The position numbers were made by a program, and so were the translations under genes. Below the pieces are notes generated by a model that saw only the letters and a list, made by a program, of their open reading frames with translations, was not told where the DNA came from and did no database searches. This document shows positions 34,142 through 43,237 of a stretch of 64,000 bases of DNA, in pieces; position 1 is the first letter of the stretch, and the number at the start of each line of letters is the position of its first letter. Source of the DNA: Thalassotalea sp. Sam97 (GTDB lineage: Bacteria > Pseudomonadota > Gammaproteobacteria > Enterobacterales > Alteromonadaceae); the NCBI RefSeq assembly GCF_041379765.1, contig NZ_CP166919.1, positions 1,736,001 to 1,800,000 on the forward strand, given 5' to 3'.

Positions 34142-35767
34142 GTGGCGTTAAAAACATTGATAAAAACTACGTTAGCTTTGGCAATCTGTTCAAGTTTTTC
34201 AGCACAAGCTGTTGACGACAGATATATAGTCCAAGTCGACAATAACAATAAAGGTGTCGTCAAGGCACTTGCTAAGCAACTTGGCGGTGATATTAAACTG
34301 GATGCAAATGGCTTTTTTGTAGCTAAATTTGTTGGCAAAGATCTGCAGACTGTACAAGGGTTACTGAACAACCCTCATGTTAAATTGGTCGAAGAAGACT
34401 TACGTCGCTACCCGACAGCGTTATATAACGATGACTTGGGCGATGCGATGCAACAGCAGCTTACGCCGTATGCTGTTTACCAATCAAAAGCTGATCAGTT
34501 GGGCTTTAATAGCCAAGCCGGTATGAAAGTTTGTGTGATTGATTCTGGCCTTGATCGCTCTAATCCTGACTTTAATTGGGGTGCAATAACCGGTGACAAC
34601 GATATTGGCACCGGTAATTGGGATGAAAACGGTGGCCCGCACGGCACCCATGTTGCGGGTACTGTCGGTGCTGCTGACAATAACATTGGTGTCGTTGGTA
34701 TGGCACCAGGTGTTGATATGCATATCATCAAAGTTTTTAATGCTGAAGGCTGGGGTTATTCTTCAGATTTAGCGCATGCCACCGATTTATGTGCTCAAGC
34801 TGGCGCTAATATTGTTTCAATGAGTCTTGGTGGTGGTGGCGCGAATAGCACCGAATCAAATGCCTTCGCCAACTTTGTTGCCAATGGTGGTTTAGTGGTT
34901 GCGGCCGCGGGCAATGATGGAAACAGCGTTCGTAGTTACCCTGCTGGTTATGAGTCGGTAATGATGATCGGAGCAAACGATGCCGATAATAACATTGCTA
35001 CATTCTCACAATTTCCATCTTGTGAGTCAGGGCGTGGCAAACGAGCAACGTTTAACGACAGTATTTGTGTTGAGGTAACCGCCGGTGGTGTTGATACCTT
35101 GTCAACTTACCCTGCTGGTATGGCAACCGCGTCTAATGTTAGCGCCGATGCACAAGCATATGCATCAGCTGCCATGGAAAATTCTGGCTCAGCGTCCGGC
35201 AATACCTATTTTATGGGCACCGCCGAAGCCACAGATAGTAGCGCTAACGGCAAAATTTGTGTAATAGACCGCGGTAACATTAGCTTTCATGACAAAGTGC
35301 TTAATTGTGAAAACTCAGGTGGTTTAGGCGCGATCATCATCAACAACGAGCCTGGTATGTTATATGGCACATTAGGTGAGCCTAACAATACGACGATCCC
35401 TACCGTAGGTACCGACTTAGCCGATCGTGATGGACTCGTTAATGCAATATCTGCATCGGTATCCATTAGTAACAGTGATTATGGCTACATGAGCGGTACA
35501 TCGATGGCAACACCTGCCGTATCGGGTATTGCTGCGTTAGTATGGTCAAACCACAACGCCTGTACGGGTAGCGATATTCGCAATGCGTTAAAGCAATCAG
35601 CTTCAGACGCGGGTGATGCCGGTCATGATGTTAAATTTGGTTATGGTATTGTCGATGCCGTAGCGGCAGATGCTTATTTAACCGCTAATGGTTGTGGTAC
35701 AACGCCAGATCCTGATCCAGAGCCTGAACCGGAGCCGTGTAAAGGTAACGGGCCTAAGTGTCAATAG
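34142..35767 (+). CDS. secreted subtilisin-family (S8) serine protease
   Basis: Extracellular protease of 541 residues from the GTG at 34142, chosen because AGGAG lies 8 bases upstream and the signal peptide (ALKTLIKTTLALAICSSFSAQA) then starts the protein. In order: inhibitor I9 propeptide (residues about 25-92, RYIVQVDNNNKG), S8 domain with catalytic D134 (VCVIDSGLD), H167 (GPHGTHVAG) and Ser in SGTSMATPAVSG, interrupted by a PA domain (FHDKVLNCENSGGLGAIIINN). The C-terminus is a PDPDPEPEPEP spacer ending CKGNGPKCQ. It lies just outside the island. Confidence 0.94.
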   Translation: MALKTLIKTTLALAICSSFSAQAVDDRYIVQVDNNNKGVVKALAKQLGGDIKLDANGFFVAKFVGKDLQTVQGLLNNPHVKLVEEDLRRYPTALYNDDLGDAMQQQLTPYAVYQSKADQLGFNSQAGMKVCVIDSGLDRSNPDFNWGAITGDNDIGTGNWDENGGPHGTHVAGTVGAADNNIGVVGMAPGVDMHIIKVFNAEGWGYSSDLAHATDLCAQAGANIVSMSLGGGGANSTESNAFANFVANGGLVVAAAGNDGNSVRSYPAGYESVMMIGANDADNNIATFSQFPSCESGRGKRATFNDSICVEVTAGGVDTLSTYPAGMATASNVSADAQAYASAAMENSGSASGNTYFMGTAEATDSSANGKICVIDRGNISFHDKVLNCENSGGLGAIIINNEPGMLYGTLGEPNNTTIPTVGTDLADRDGLVNAISASVSISNSDYGYMSGTSMATPAVSGIAALVWSNHNACTGSDIRNALKQSASDAGDAGHDVKFGYGIVDAVAADAYLTANGCGTTPDPDPEPEPEPCKGNGPKCQ

Positions 35768-35816
35768 CACGAAATATGCGGGATAACGACTAAGTTATGT
35801 CGCAAATGATATAAAT

Positions 35817-35853
35817 GGAGCTTTGGCTATGGCCTTAATAAGCTCCTTTTTTT
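35817..35853 (+). terminator. terminator of the subtilisin gene
   Basis: GGAGCTT and AAGCTCC arms with a 16-base loop, followed by seven T, about 50 bp after the stop. Confidence 0.75.
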
Positions 35854-36000
35854 CGCCTAGCTTACTATCTAAGTTATTATCTGAATTCAACACAGTGAAA
35901 GAAGCATTGCTCACGGTGATTTATAACAATGTCTATCAAGTTGGCCTCTATTAATAACACAGTTTCCTATAAAGCCTTGGCTTATAAAAACATTGATCCA

Positions 36001-36398
36001 TCAGAATAAACAACGAATGTCATCAATATCACCAATCGCATCTTTATAAAGGGCTTGTTGCCGCTCGGCTTCCGTTAAAATACCAACAAAAGGGGTTTTG
36101 CGCCTGTAGCGTCGCATTTTTTCTGTATCGGCACTGATCTCTTGCAAGAACAATTTGCGATCATCTTTTAGCTCTAAAATGCTTAGCCAAGTGATGTAGG
36201 CTCCATAGCGTATTTTTCCCGTTTCTAAGTAATGCACTAAGTTTGCTTGACGCTATCGATAAGCTCGGGATGGTTTAATAGCTTGTTAGCAATCGCAATG
36301 TGCAATATGAGGATTTGTTTATCAATATAGGTATCTTTTATGCCCGTTTTTTTTATCTGGTAAGCTTTGTTTCGTTTTAAACGATGACGCTGCATCAT
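36001..36398 (-). pseudogene. conserved hypothetical gene with a frameshift
   Basis: From ATG codons at 36398/36395 behind AAGGGGG the minus strand reads MQRHRLKRNKAYQIKK..LNHPELIDSVKQT and stops at about 36237. In another frame the sequence continues without a break as NLVHYLETGKIRYGAYITWLSILEL..RYRRKTPFVGILTEAERQQAL to 36001. Together they make a normal-looking protein of about 130 residues. I recall similar hypothetical proteins in Alteromonadales but no name or function. The shift, near 36240-36255, is either a real mutation or a sequence error. Confidence 0.6.
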
Positions 36399-36456
36399 TC
36401 CCCCTTAATCCAGTTAGATGTTATCGACAACCCAAGAATACGCTACCATACGCTAT

Positions 36457-39400
36457 TTAGTGGAACTCACGAGATGATGAGTTGATGACTAACTTGTCGC
36501 TGATATCGGTTAATTTCCCTGCAATAACATGAATAACATTGCCATCGCGTTCTAGTACCCCTTTCACCTGTAAAACCTTCCCCTGCAGGAAAGCTTTTTT
36601 CTGTGCTCTTGCTGTTGCAGACCAAATCACGACATTGATATTACCCGTATCATCTTCCAAAGTGACAAATGTCACCCCGCTTGCAGTTGCTGGCGATTGC
36701 TTGCCTGTAACCAAACCAACAACGGTAACTAAGGATTTATGAGCTTTACTACGTAAATTTTGTGATCGCGTAACGTGTGTAAAAGGATAAGATTCAGACA
36801 ATATGGTGATCGGGTGTTTATTCAATGTTAGTCCTGTTGAAGCATAATCTTCAATCACATTGGCCATATCATCAGGGGCAAAAAGGCAACCTTGAATATA
36901 TTCTTCTTTGTCTTTATCTAGGAGATTGTTTTTTGCTAATTGCATCGTTGCCAATAACGGTAACTCATTATCTTTGTTCATTATCGCCCAACGGGTTTGA
37001 TAACGATTACCAGCGATAGATTTAAAAGCATCGCTGCTGGCCAATTTCTCCATATCACCTTGATTTAAACGCAACGCTTTTATTTGCAGCATGCTCTTGT
37101 ACCCCTGTTGTGGCCGAGCGGACAAAATACAACTAATCCCTTGTTTAGAAAGCCCTTTAACCAAACAAAAGCCTAACTGAATAGCATGCCCACAATGGTT
37201 ACGCGTTACTTTTTTATGGTTATTTTCTACTAAAACATGCTCATAATTGGACTGATTGATGCAAACGGGCAATACGGTTATATTATGTCGCTTAGCATCT
37301 TGCACTAACTGCGAGGCACTATAAAACCCCATAGGTAAACTGTTTAAAATAGCGGTGTAAAAGGCGGCTGGATAATAGGTTTTAAGCCATGCAGAAACAT
37401 ACGCTAAAACCGCGAATGAAGCGGAGTGACTTTCGGGAAAACCATATTCTCCAAAACCACAGATTTGCTCAAACAAGCGTTCAGCAAAAGCACGTTGATA
37501 CCCCCTATTGAGCATGCCTGTAATAAGCTTATCTTTAAACGGCATAAGCTTGCCAGTTTTCTTCCAATTCGCCATTGCCCGGCGTAACTGATCCGCTTCA
37601 CCGCCACTAAAGCCAGCAGCTACCATAGCAAGTTTGATAACTTGCTCTTGAAAAATTGGCACACCTAATGTGCGCTCTAACACCGATTTAACCTCTGAAG
37701 AAGGATATTGCACGGCTTCTTGACCATTTCGCCGCTTTAAAAACGGATGAACCATGTCACCTTGTATGGGACCTGGGCGAACAATGGCTATTTGGATCAC
37801 CAAGTCATAGTAAGTACGAGGCTTAAGCCTTGGTAGCATACTCATTTGCGCTCTTGACTCAATTTGAAACACACCTACCGTATCTGCCTTTTGTAACATT
37901 GCATACACGTTTTCATCATCCGCCATACGGGTGATATCGGCTATAGAGAGTTGACGATTATAATGTTTAGCAATCATGGCAAAGCACTTTTGAATAGCAC
38001 TTAACATACCTAAGGCTAAAATATCCACCTTGAGTAATCCTAAGGTTTCTAAGTCATCTTTATCCCATTGAATGACCGTGCGCTCTGCCATAGCAGCATT
38101 TTCGACAGGGACTAATTCATATAACGGTCCGGCAGAGATGACAAAACCACCGACATGCTGTGATAAATGTCGCGGAAACGATAAAATATCTTCCACCAAG
38201 GTGATAAAGTTATGACTCTGCTTACTATTTGGCTCAAGGCCTAACTCGATAAGCTGGTTTTTCCAGGGCTGAGATTTATCACGGCGATTGATGTTTTTGA
38301 TAAAAAACTCCAGTTGTGTATTGTGCATACCAAGGGCTTTACCGACATCACGAATCGCACTTTTTAATCGATAGCTGATAACCGTCGCCGCAATCGCAGT
38401 TCGCTCACGACCATACTTTTGGTAAATATATTGAATAACTTCTTCACGCCGTTGATGTTCAAAATCGACATCAATATCCGGAGGTTCATTACGTTCTTTC
38501 GATATAAAACGTTCAAATAAAACTGATATTTGCCGAGGATCAACGGCGGTGATCTGCAAACAATAACACACCACCGAATTAGCTGCAGAGCCTCGACCTT
38601 GATAAAGGATCCCTTGCTGCTGAGCAAATTGCACAACATCATGAATGGTTAAAAAGAAATAGGCGTAATCCAACTCTTCAATTAAACTTAATTCTTTGTC
38701 GATAATCGCTTGAATGGTGTCAGGTACGCCATCAGGAAAACGAACATTCGCACCTTGCTCCGTTAGTTTACGTAAGTATTGCATCGCCGTTAAGTTCTTT
38801 GGCACCAACTCGTTAGGATACTCGTAACGTAAACTCGCTAAATCAAAATGACATAAACCAGCTATATTTAGGGATTCATCTAACCAAGCTTTAGGGAAAA
38901 GTTTTTGTAATTTATCTTCACTTCGTAAGCTTCGCTCGGCATTAGCTTGTAACTTTTGGCCAAGTTGTTGCACCGTGTTTCCAGCTGCAATGGCAGATAA
39001 TGTGTGCTGTAGTTTTAAACGTGATGGACAATGCATCAAAACACCACCACACGCTGTAATGGGCAAAGAAAGTTGCTCGCTTAATTGCTGACAATAGCGT
39101 CGATATTGCCCATCTTGTGATTGCAAATGTCGCGTAAAGCCAATCCATAATCGATCTTGATGATATTTTTTAAGCCATGGCCCCCAATGATTATCTTGCT
39201 CGTGCTGCTCAGGTAACCATAGGACTAAGCAATGCTTCACCGACATAAGGTCCCATTCAGATAACTGATACCCACCTTTTTCACTGCGGCGCCGAGCATT
39301 CGTGATAACACGGCATAGTTCAGCATAAGCTTTACGATCCGGAGCAAGCATGACAATACGTAACGTTGGCATACAAAACAAGCTACCAACGATAAGCTTA

Positions 39401-39582
39401 ATATCAAGTTTTTGTGTTTTGATTTCACTATACGCACGAACCACACCAGCAATCGAACATTCGTCGGTTATCGCTAATGCTTGATAGCCTATTGAGCTCG
39501 CTTTAACGATCAACTCTTGGGGATGTGATGCGCCTTGCAAAAAAGAGAAATTACTTTGACAAAAAAGTTCAGCATACCCCAT
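36457..39582 (-). CDS. dnaE2: error-prone DNA polymerase DnaE2 (ImuC)
   Basis: Alternative alpha subunit of DNA polymerase III, the catalytic partner of the ImuA-ImuB mutasome in SOS mutagenesis. The 1041 residues have the N-terminal PHP domain (ELFCQSNFSFLQGASHPQELI), the palm with PPDIDVDFEHQRREEVIQY near residue 365, the HVGGFVIS and GFSGGEADQLRRAM motifs of DnaE polymerases, and a C-terminal OB fold. The start overlaps the imuB stop (TAATG), showing coupling. It is the last gene of the LexA-controlled operon. Confidence 0.96.
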   Translation of the reverse strand: MGYAELFCQSNFSFLQGASHPQELIVKASSIGYQALAITDECSIAGVVRAYSEIKTQKLDIKLIVGSLFCMPTLRIVMLAPDRKAYAELCRVITNARRRSEKGGYQLSEWDLMSVKHCLVLWLPEQHEQDNHWGPWLKKYHQDRLWIGFTRHLQSQDGQYRRYCQQLSEQLSLPITACGGVLMHCPSRLKLQHTLSAIAAGNTVQQLGQKLQANAERSLRSEDKLQKLFPKAWLDESLNIAGLCHFDLASLRYEYPNELVPKNLTAMQYLRKLTEQGANVRFPDGVPDTIQAIIDKELSLIEELDYAYFFLTIHDVVQFAQQQGILYQGRGSAANSVVCYCLQITAVDPRQISVLFERFISKERNEPPDIDVDFEHQRREEVIQYIYQKYGRERTAIAATVISYRLKSAIRDVGKALGMHNTQLEFFIKNINRRDKSQPWKNQLIELGLEPNSKQSHNFITLVEDILSFPRHLSQHVGGFVISAGPLYELVPVENAAMAERTVIQWDKDDLETLGLLKVDILALGMLSAIQKCFAMIAKHYNRQLSIADITRMADDENVYAMLQKADTVGVFQIESRAQMSMLPRLKPRTYYDLVIQIAIVRPGPIQGDMVHPFLKRRNGQEAVQYPSSEVKSVLERTLGVPIFQEQVIKLAMVAAGFSGGEADQLRRAMANWKKTGKLMPFKDKLITGMLNRGYQRAFAERLFEQICGFGEYGFPESHSASFAVLAYVSAWLKTYYPAAFYTAILNSLPMGFYSASQLVQDAKRHNITVLPVCINQSNYEHVLVENNHKKVTRNHCGHAIQLGFCLVKGLSKQGISCILSARPQQGYKSMLQIKALRLNQGDMEKLASSDAFKSIAGNRYQTRWAIMNKDNELPLLATMQLAKNNLLDKDKEEYIQGCLFAPDDMANVIEDYASTGLTLNKHPITILSESYPFTHVTRSQNLRSKAHKSLVTVVGLVTGKQSPATASGVTFVTLEDDTGNINVVIWSATARAQKKAFLQGKVLQVKGVLERDGNVIHVIAGKLTDISDKLVINSSSREFH

Positions 39583-41060
39583 TAGCTAAACACTCCATGC
39601 ACAAACCATTCATGCTCTGGCGTACGATATACCCACAACCACTGACCTTTGCAGGTTACAGCGACGAAATAATCCCGACACACCATATCATCATCCCACC
39701 AACCACTGACAATGCGTTCTGGGCCATGCTCAATACTGACATGCTCGTGCAGAGGTAAAGGGCTATTAAGTAACAATAAGGGGCGTAAGCTGGCATCCAA
39801 TTGCGGTAATATTGTTGTCTGTGAAAGCTGAGGTTTGTTACTTTTCTTGATACCTTGCGGGACATTATGGTGAGTTAATGAGTTAGTTCGTTGCAATGGC
39901 TCACCATATTGTAATGCCTGCTCTGGACGATGATCATCGACAACGTTTATCCCGCGTACACTAGCCTGCCCAAGTTTTGCCGACAATCTAGATACCAAGT
40001 CAGCAACAGATACACTAGCGTGTTTGTGTTGAAGTAAATCCATTACTTGGTAATCATTGCCATGCACCTGTAATACTCGCACCTCAATCGCAATAATGGG
40101 CGCAGGCAAATACACGGATTGCAGTCGTAACTCACTTAAGGCTAACCATTTGTCAGCGCGATACTCCCCCTTAGCACTGTGAATATCAATACATAAAGGG
40201 GGGTGCTCAACATCGCGAAAATGTAGCATCAGTTGCAACTGATGACAGCATTGATCACGCAATGACAAAAAGCGTTGTAAAAGCCGGTAGACTTTTTCTA
40301 GCGGCTTTTGTAAACGTTGACAATTTGTTACCTCAAACCATAAATCAAGATGATGTTGAAACGTTTCATCTGGGTGATAAAACGTGACCGGATGTTGTAA
40401 CTGTCCTGTCAATTGACCAATATAATTAACGAGTTCGATATCAAAGCGCTTGGCTATTTCGCTTAAAGACAGACCCAGCAGTTGAGACATATGGGAAATA
40501 CCCAGCCGTTGCAAGGACTGTAATGTGGAACTCGCTAACCCAGTGAGGGTTAATGGTAGTTGTGCCAATTTTTGTTCAATGAGATGTTTATCATCACTGA
40601 TTAAAGCGGCATTATGTTTCGCTAGCAAGATAGCGCTGTATACCGAATAGCCACAGGCATAGTGAAAACGAACGCTCATTGCCTCTAAATGCTCAGATAT
40701 AGCTTCCCAGTAGCGTGCCAAATCATGATATAAGGTCAACATATTGGAGACTTTCAGTAAAATGCCATCAGGAGGATATACACAAATATCAGCACTCAAT
40801 AAATACAGCCAACGAGCAATTCGTGTTAAACGTTGATACTCAAGATCTCGATTATAAGGGATTACTTGGAGATTTTGCGCTAAAGTAGCGGCACTGCCTA
40901 GCCCCATCCCCAGTTGAATGCCCTTCTCATGTGCCATATTATTTGCTTGTAACACATGATATTTTTTTTCATCAACAATAATAATCGGCGTTTGCTCGTT
41001 ATTCGCATATAAGCTATCGAGCTGTAAACTAGGGAAATGTAAATACAACCAAAGCGTCAT
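39582..41060 (-). CDS. imuB: Y-family polymerase-like protein ImuB
   Basis: 492 residues of the Y-family polymerase fold, acting as the clamp-binding hub of the ImuA-ImuB-DnaE2 translesion complex rather than as a polymerase. The places where active Y polymerases carry acidic metal ligands read YLHFPSLQLDS (near residue 8) and ICVYPPDGILLKV (near residue 105), so the catalytic triad is not preserved, as expected for ImuB. The helix-hairpin-helix region (ASSTLQSLQRLGISHMSQLLGL) and little-finger part are present. It overlaps both neighbours by a few bases. Confidence 0.93.
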   Translation of the reverse strand: MTLWLYLHFPSLQLDSLYANNEQTPIIIVDEKKYHVLQANNMAHEKGIQLGMGLGSAATLAQNLQVIPYNRDLEYQRLTRIARWLYLLSADICVYPPDGILLKVSNMLTLYHDLARYWEAISEHLEAMSVRFHYACGYSVYSAILLAKHNAALISDDKHLIEQKLAQLPLTLTGLASSTLQSLQRLGISHMSQLLGLSLSEIAKRFDIELVNYIGQLTGQLQHPVTFYHPDETFQHHLDLWFEVTNCQRLQKPLEKVYRLLQRFLSLRDQCCHQLQLMLHFRDVEHPPLCIDIHSAKGEYRADKWLALSELRLQSVYLPAPIIAIEVRVLQVHGNDYQVMDLLQHKHASVSVADLVSRLSAKLGQASVRGINVVDDHRPEQALQYGEPLQRTNSLTHHNVPQGIKKSNKPQLSQTTILPQLDASLRPLLLLNSPLPLHEHVSIEHGPERIVSGWWDDDMVCRDYFVAVTCKGQWLWVYRTPEHEWFVHGVFS

Positions 41061-41746
41061 GACACGATTTTTTTTAGATCTGGAAAATAAACAATATTGT
41101 TTTGCTCAACCGGCTTACATAAATGTGGCCAATAATGCGCCATATTGACGATAAATGGCGCCGACGGCCAACCTCGTTTACGTTTATTAATCACTACTTG
41201 CAAACCCTGGCGATGCGCAAACAAAGACAGGCTCAAGTCAACGGGTAACGCGATATTGTCTTGCTTTGAGGTGCGCAAAATAAGTTGCCGACAACCGCCT
41301 TCTTCTGCAGCCATTTGCAAACGCTTTAACTGATGGATCTGGATAGCTTGTTCATGCCAAAGTAAAACATCAGAGCAACAGCCACTTTTTAAACATTGCT
41401 CTGCCGCCCACATAGCTTGATGGTGTTCATCAACATGAATAGACAATATACGCTCTAAATCAATACCCGCTTGCTCTAACAAACCGGCATTTAAGATGCC
41501 TGGCGAGTTTATATATACTAATAGCTGTTCATTTTGTGCTTGTTGCCATAAGGGCATCAACAAACGTAGCTCGCCAATACCTCGAGGAGATATCAGCTCA
41601 ATGACACCAGATTTAACAAAGCCACCACCTAATTGCCGATCAAGCTCAACATAGCCTGTTGATTGTAAATCAGTTGCCAATAATGGTTCTTTTTTGGCTG
41701 ACCAAAGTAGCTGCTTTTCTTTAAGACGTTCTATTATATTGTTCAT
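41057..41746 (-). CDS. imuA: translesion synthesis accessory protein ImuA
   Basis: About 229 residues of the RecA/SulA-like family that opens imuABC operons. In Pseudomonas and Caulobacter it is needed for DnaE2-dependent damage-induced mutagenesis. Segments are TGYVELDRQLGGGFVKSGVIELI and GELRLLMPLWQQA. A degenerate Walker A position is present but no canonical GKT. Start choice: ATG at 41746 (GTG at 41752 possible). The LexA box begins about 12 bp upstream, so the leader is very short. Confidence 0.9.
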   Translation of the reverse strand: MNNIIERLKEKQLLWSAKKEPLLATDLQSTGYVELDRQLGGGFVKSGVIELISPRGIGELRLLMPLWQQAQNEQLLVYINSPGILNAGLLEQAGIDLERILSIHVDEHHQAMWAAEQCLKSGCCSDVLLWHEQAIQIHQLKRLQMAAEEGGCRQLILRTSKQDNIALPVDLSLSLFAHRQGLQVVINKRKRGWPSAPFIVNMAHYWPHLCKPVEQNNIVYFPDLKKIVS

Positions 41747-41757
41747 AACCACACCAA

Positions 41758-41773
41758 CTGTATATTTATACAG
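41758..41773. promoter_or_regulatory. LexA box of imuA-imuB-dnaE2
   Basis: CTGTATATTTATACAG, a perfect CTGT-N8-ACAG SOS box with AT-rich centre. It overlaps the downstream end of the predicted -10 element, so LexA would block the promoter. Confidence 0.92.
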
Positions 41774-41800
41774 TATAGTTTTGTATGTTTATCAAATCAA
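41772..41800 (-). promoter_or_regulatory. sigma70-like promoter of imuA-imuB-dnaE2
   Basis: On the minus strand: -35 TTGATT (41800-41795), 17-bp spacer, -10 TATACT (41777-41772). Confidence 0.7.
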
Positions 41801-41877
41801 GCGTCTCAAAAGAGGTTGCCGTATATCATGGGCCGTTTATGGTTTAAGTTTATCCGTCCATAATCGTAGGAGATAAT

Positions 41878-41906
41878 AAAAAAACGCGGCCGTTTAATGC
41901 CGCGTT
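41878..41906 (-). terminator. terminator on the udp side
   Basis: AACGCGGC and GCCGCGTT around an 8-base loop, with a run of seven T on the minus strand. It lies about 110 bp beyond the udp stop and separates the udp transcript from imuA. Confidence 0.78.
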
Positions 41907-42019
41907 AGATTTTAGTGATCAAGATAAAAACATATGTTCTACATGGCGCGCAAAGCAAAGTAACGTGCTATGCCAGAATTGCTAAGCATTAAGCTTGGTT
42001 AACGCAACGCGCTAAGACG

Positions 42020-42787
42020 CTAATCACTGTCTTTTAACGTCAACCTTGCCGCTTCAACAACGGCAGAAATGGAACGTTTTTCCACTAACTTATGCGTTTC
42101 ATGATCCGGTATTTCACCACGGTGACGATTAACAATAACGCCAGCTAAACAACCTGCCTTGAGTCCAGAGCTAGCGCACATGGTCAACAAGGTGGCGGAT
42201 TCCATTTCATAGTTAAGCACCCCCATCGCTTGCCATTCTTTGGCTGAGCCGACAAAACGACTGAGCACGCGCCCCGAAAACGTATCGTAACGTTCTTGTC
42301 CTGGATAAAAGGTATCGCTTGATGCGGTAACACCAACATGCACATCGGCCTGTTGCTTTGCCGCCGTTATCATATGCTGACAAATATAAAAATCCGCAAC
42401 GGCGGGAAACTCCAATGGAGCAAAGTGTTGACTGGCGCCATCGAGCCTGACGGAGCCTGTGGTGACGATAATATCTCCAACGTTAATCTCGGGCTGAATA
42501 GCCCCTGTTGTACCAATACGCAGAAATGAACGCACACCAATTTGCGCAAGTTCCTCCACGGCAATGGATGTTGATGGGCCACCGATACCTGTCGAGCAAA
42601 CCACCACAGCTTTGCCATCTAAGCTACCCTTGTACAAGGTATATTCACGCTGAGCAATGATAAATTGAGGATCATCTAAATAAGAAGCGATACGTTCGAC
42701 GCGATTAGGATCACCGGGAAGAATAGCGAGTGTTGCACCATCAATATCTTTTTGGCTAACACCTAAATGAAACACAGCGTCTGTCAT
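42020..42787 (-). CDS. udp: uridine phosphorylase Udp
   Basis: Splits uridine (and deoxyuridine) with phosphate into uracil and (deoxy)ribose 1-phosphate. The 255 residues align along their length with the E. coli enzyme: TDAVFHLGVSQKDIDGATLAILPGDPNRVE, STGIGGPSTSIAVEELAQIG, HFAPLEFPAVADF, SDTFYPGQERYDTFSGRV, YEMESATLLTMC. The ATG at 42787 has GGAG 6 bases upstream. It begins a nucleoside-salvage neighbourhood (add, deoD, deoB, udk, nupC, deoC, tdk). Confidence 0.96.
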   Translation of the reverse strand: MTDAVFHLGVSQKDIDGATLAILPGDPNRVERIASYLDDPQFIIAQREYTLYKGSLDGKAVVVCSTGIGGPSTSIAVEELAQIGVRSFLRIGTTGAIQPEINVGDIIVTTGSVRLDGASQHFAPLEFPAVADFYICQHMITAAKQQADVHVGVTASSDTFYPGQERYDTFSGRVLSRFVGSAKEWQAMGVLNYEMESATLLTMCASSGLKAGCLAGVIVNRHRGEIPDHETHKLVEKRSISAVVEAARLTLKDSD

Positions 42788-42843
42788 TGTTATCTCCATT
42801 GCTAGGTATGATAACTAGAGTGTAGACGCTGTCACTGATATGA

Positions 42844-43230
42844 TTAATTTTTACGGGCAAGTTTCGCCAATTTTTTGTTGATGGCATCGGCAAATTGCCA
42901 CGGGTAAAGTAACTGTCCTGTTAAATTTTGATTAGGGAAAATAATCAAACAAAGATCATCCTCTTCCATGCCCGGTAACCAGCGTTGTTGAATTTCGTCC
43001 AATGTCAACTTAAGTGGCTGACAATGATCCCATTCATCGGTTGCCCAACCTTGTGCTGTTTCTTTTGTCGGCCAAAAAGGGACCAAGTCTTCCCCTTCTT
43101 CGGTTAACATAACAGCGCCATGCTCATCCGTTAATATCCACGCTTCACGCTCGGTCATCAATTGTTGCATGAACAACTCATAACGTTGCGTATCTGTTAA
43201 ATTTAAACTGTATTTATCAATGGTAACCAT
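42844..43230 (-). CDS. DUF2750 family protein
   Basis: 128 residues with the family segments REAWILTDEHGAVMLTEEGEDLVPFWPTKETAQGWA and a C-terminal half of mixed charge. The ATG at 43230 has AAGG 6 bases upstream and begins 7 bp after the aroG stop, so it is co-transcribed with aroG. The function is unknown; it is soluble and without catalytic motifs. Confidence 0.85.
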   Translation of the reverse strand: MVTIDKYSLNLTDTQRYELFMQQLMTEREAWILTDEHGAVMLTEEGEDLVPFWPTKETAQGWATDEWDHCQPLKLTLDEIQQRWLPGMEEDDLCLIIFPNQNLTGQLLYPWQFADAINKKLAKLARKN

Positions 43231-43237
43231 AATTGCC

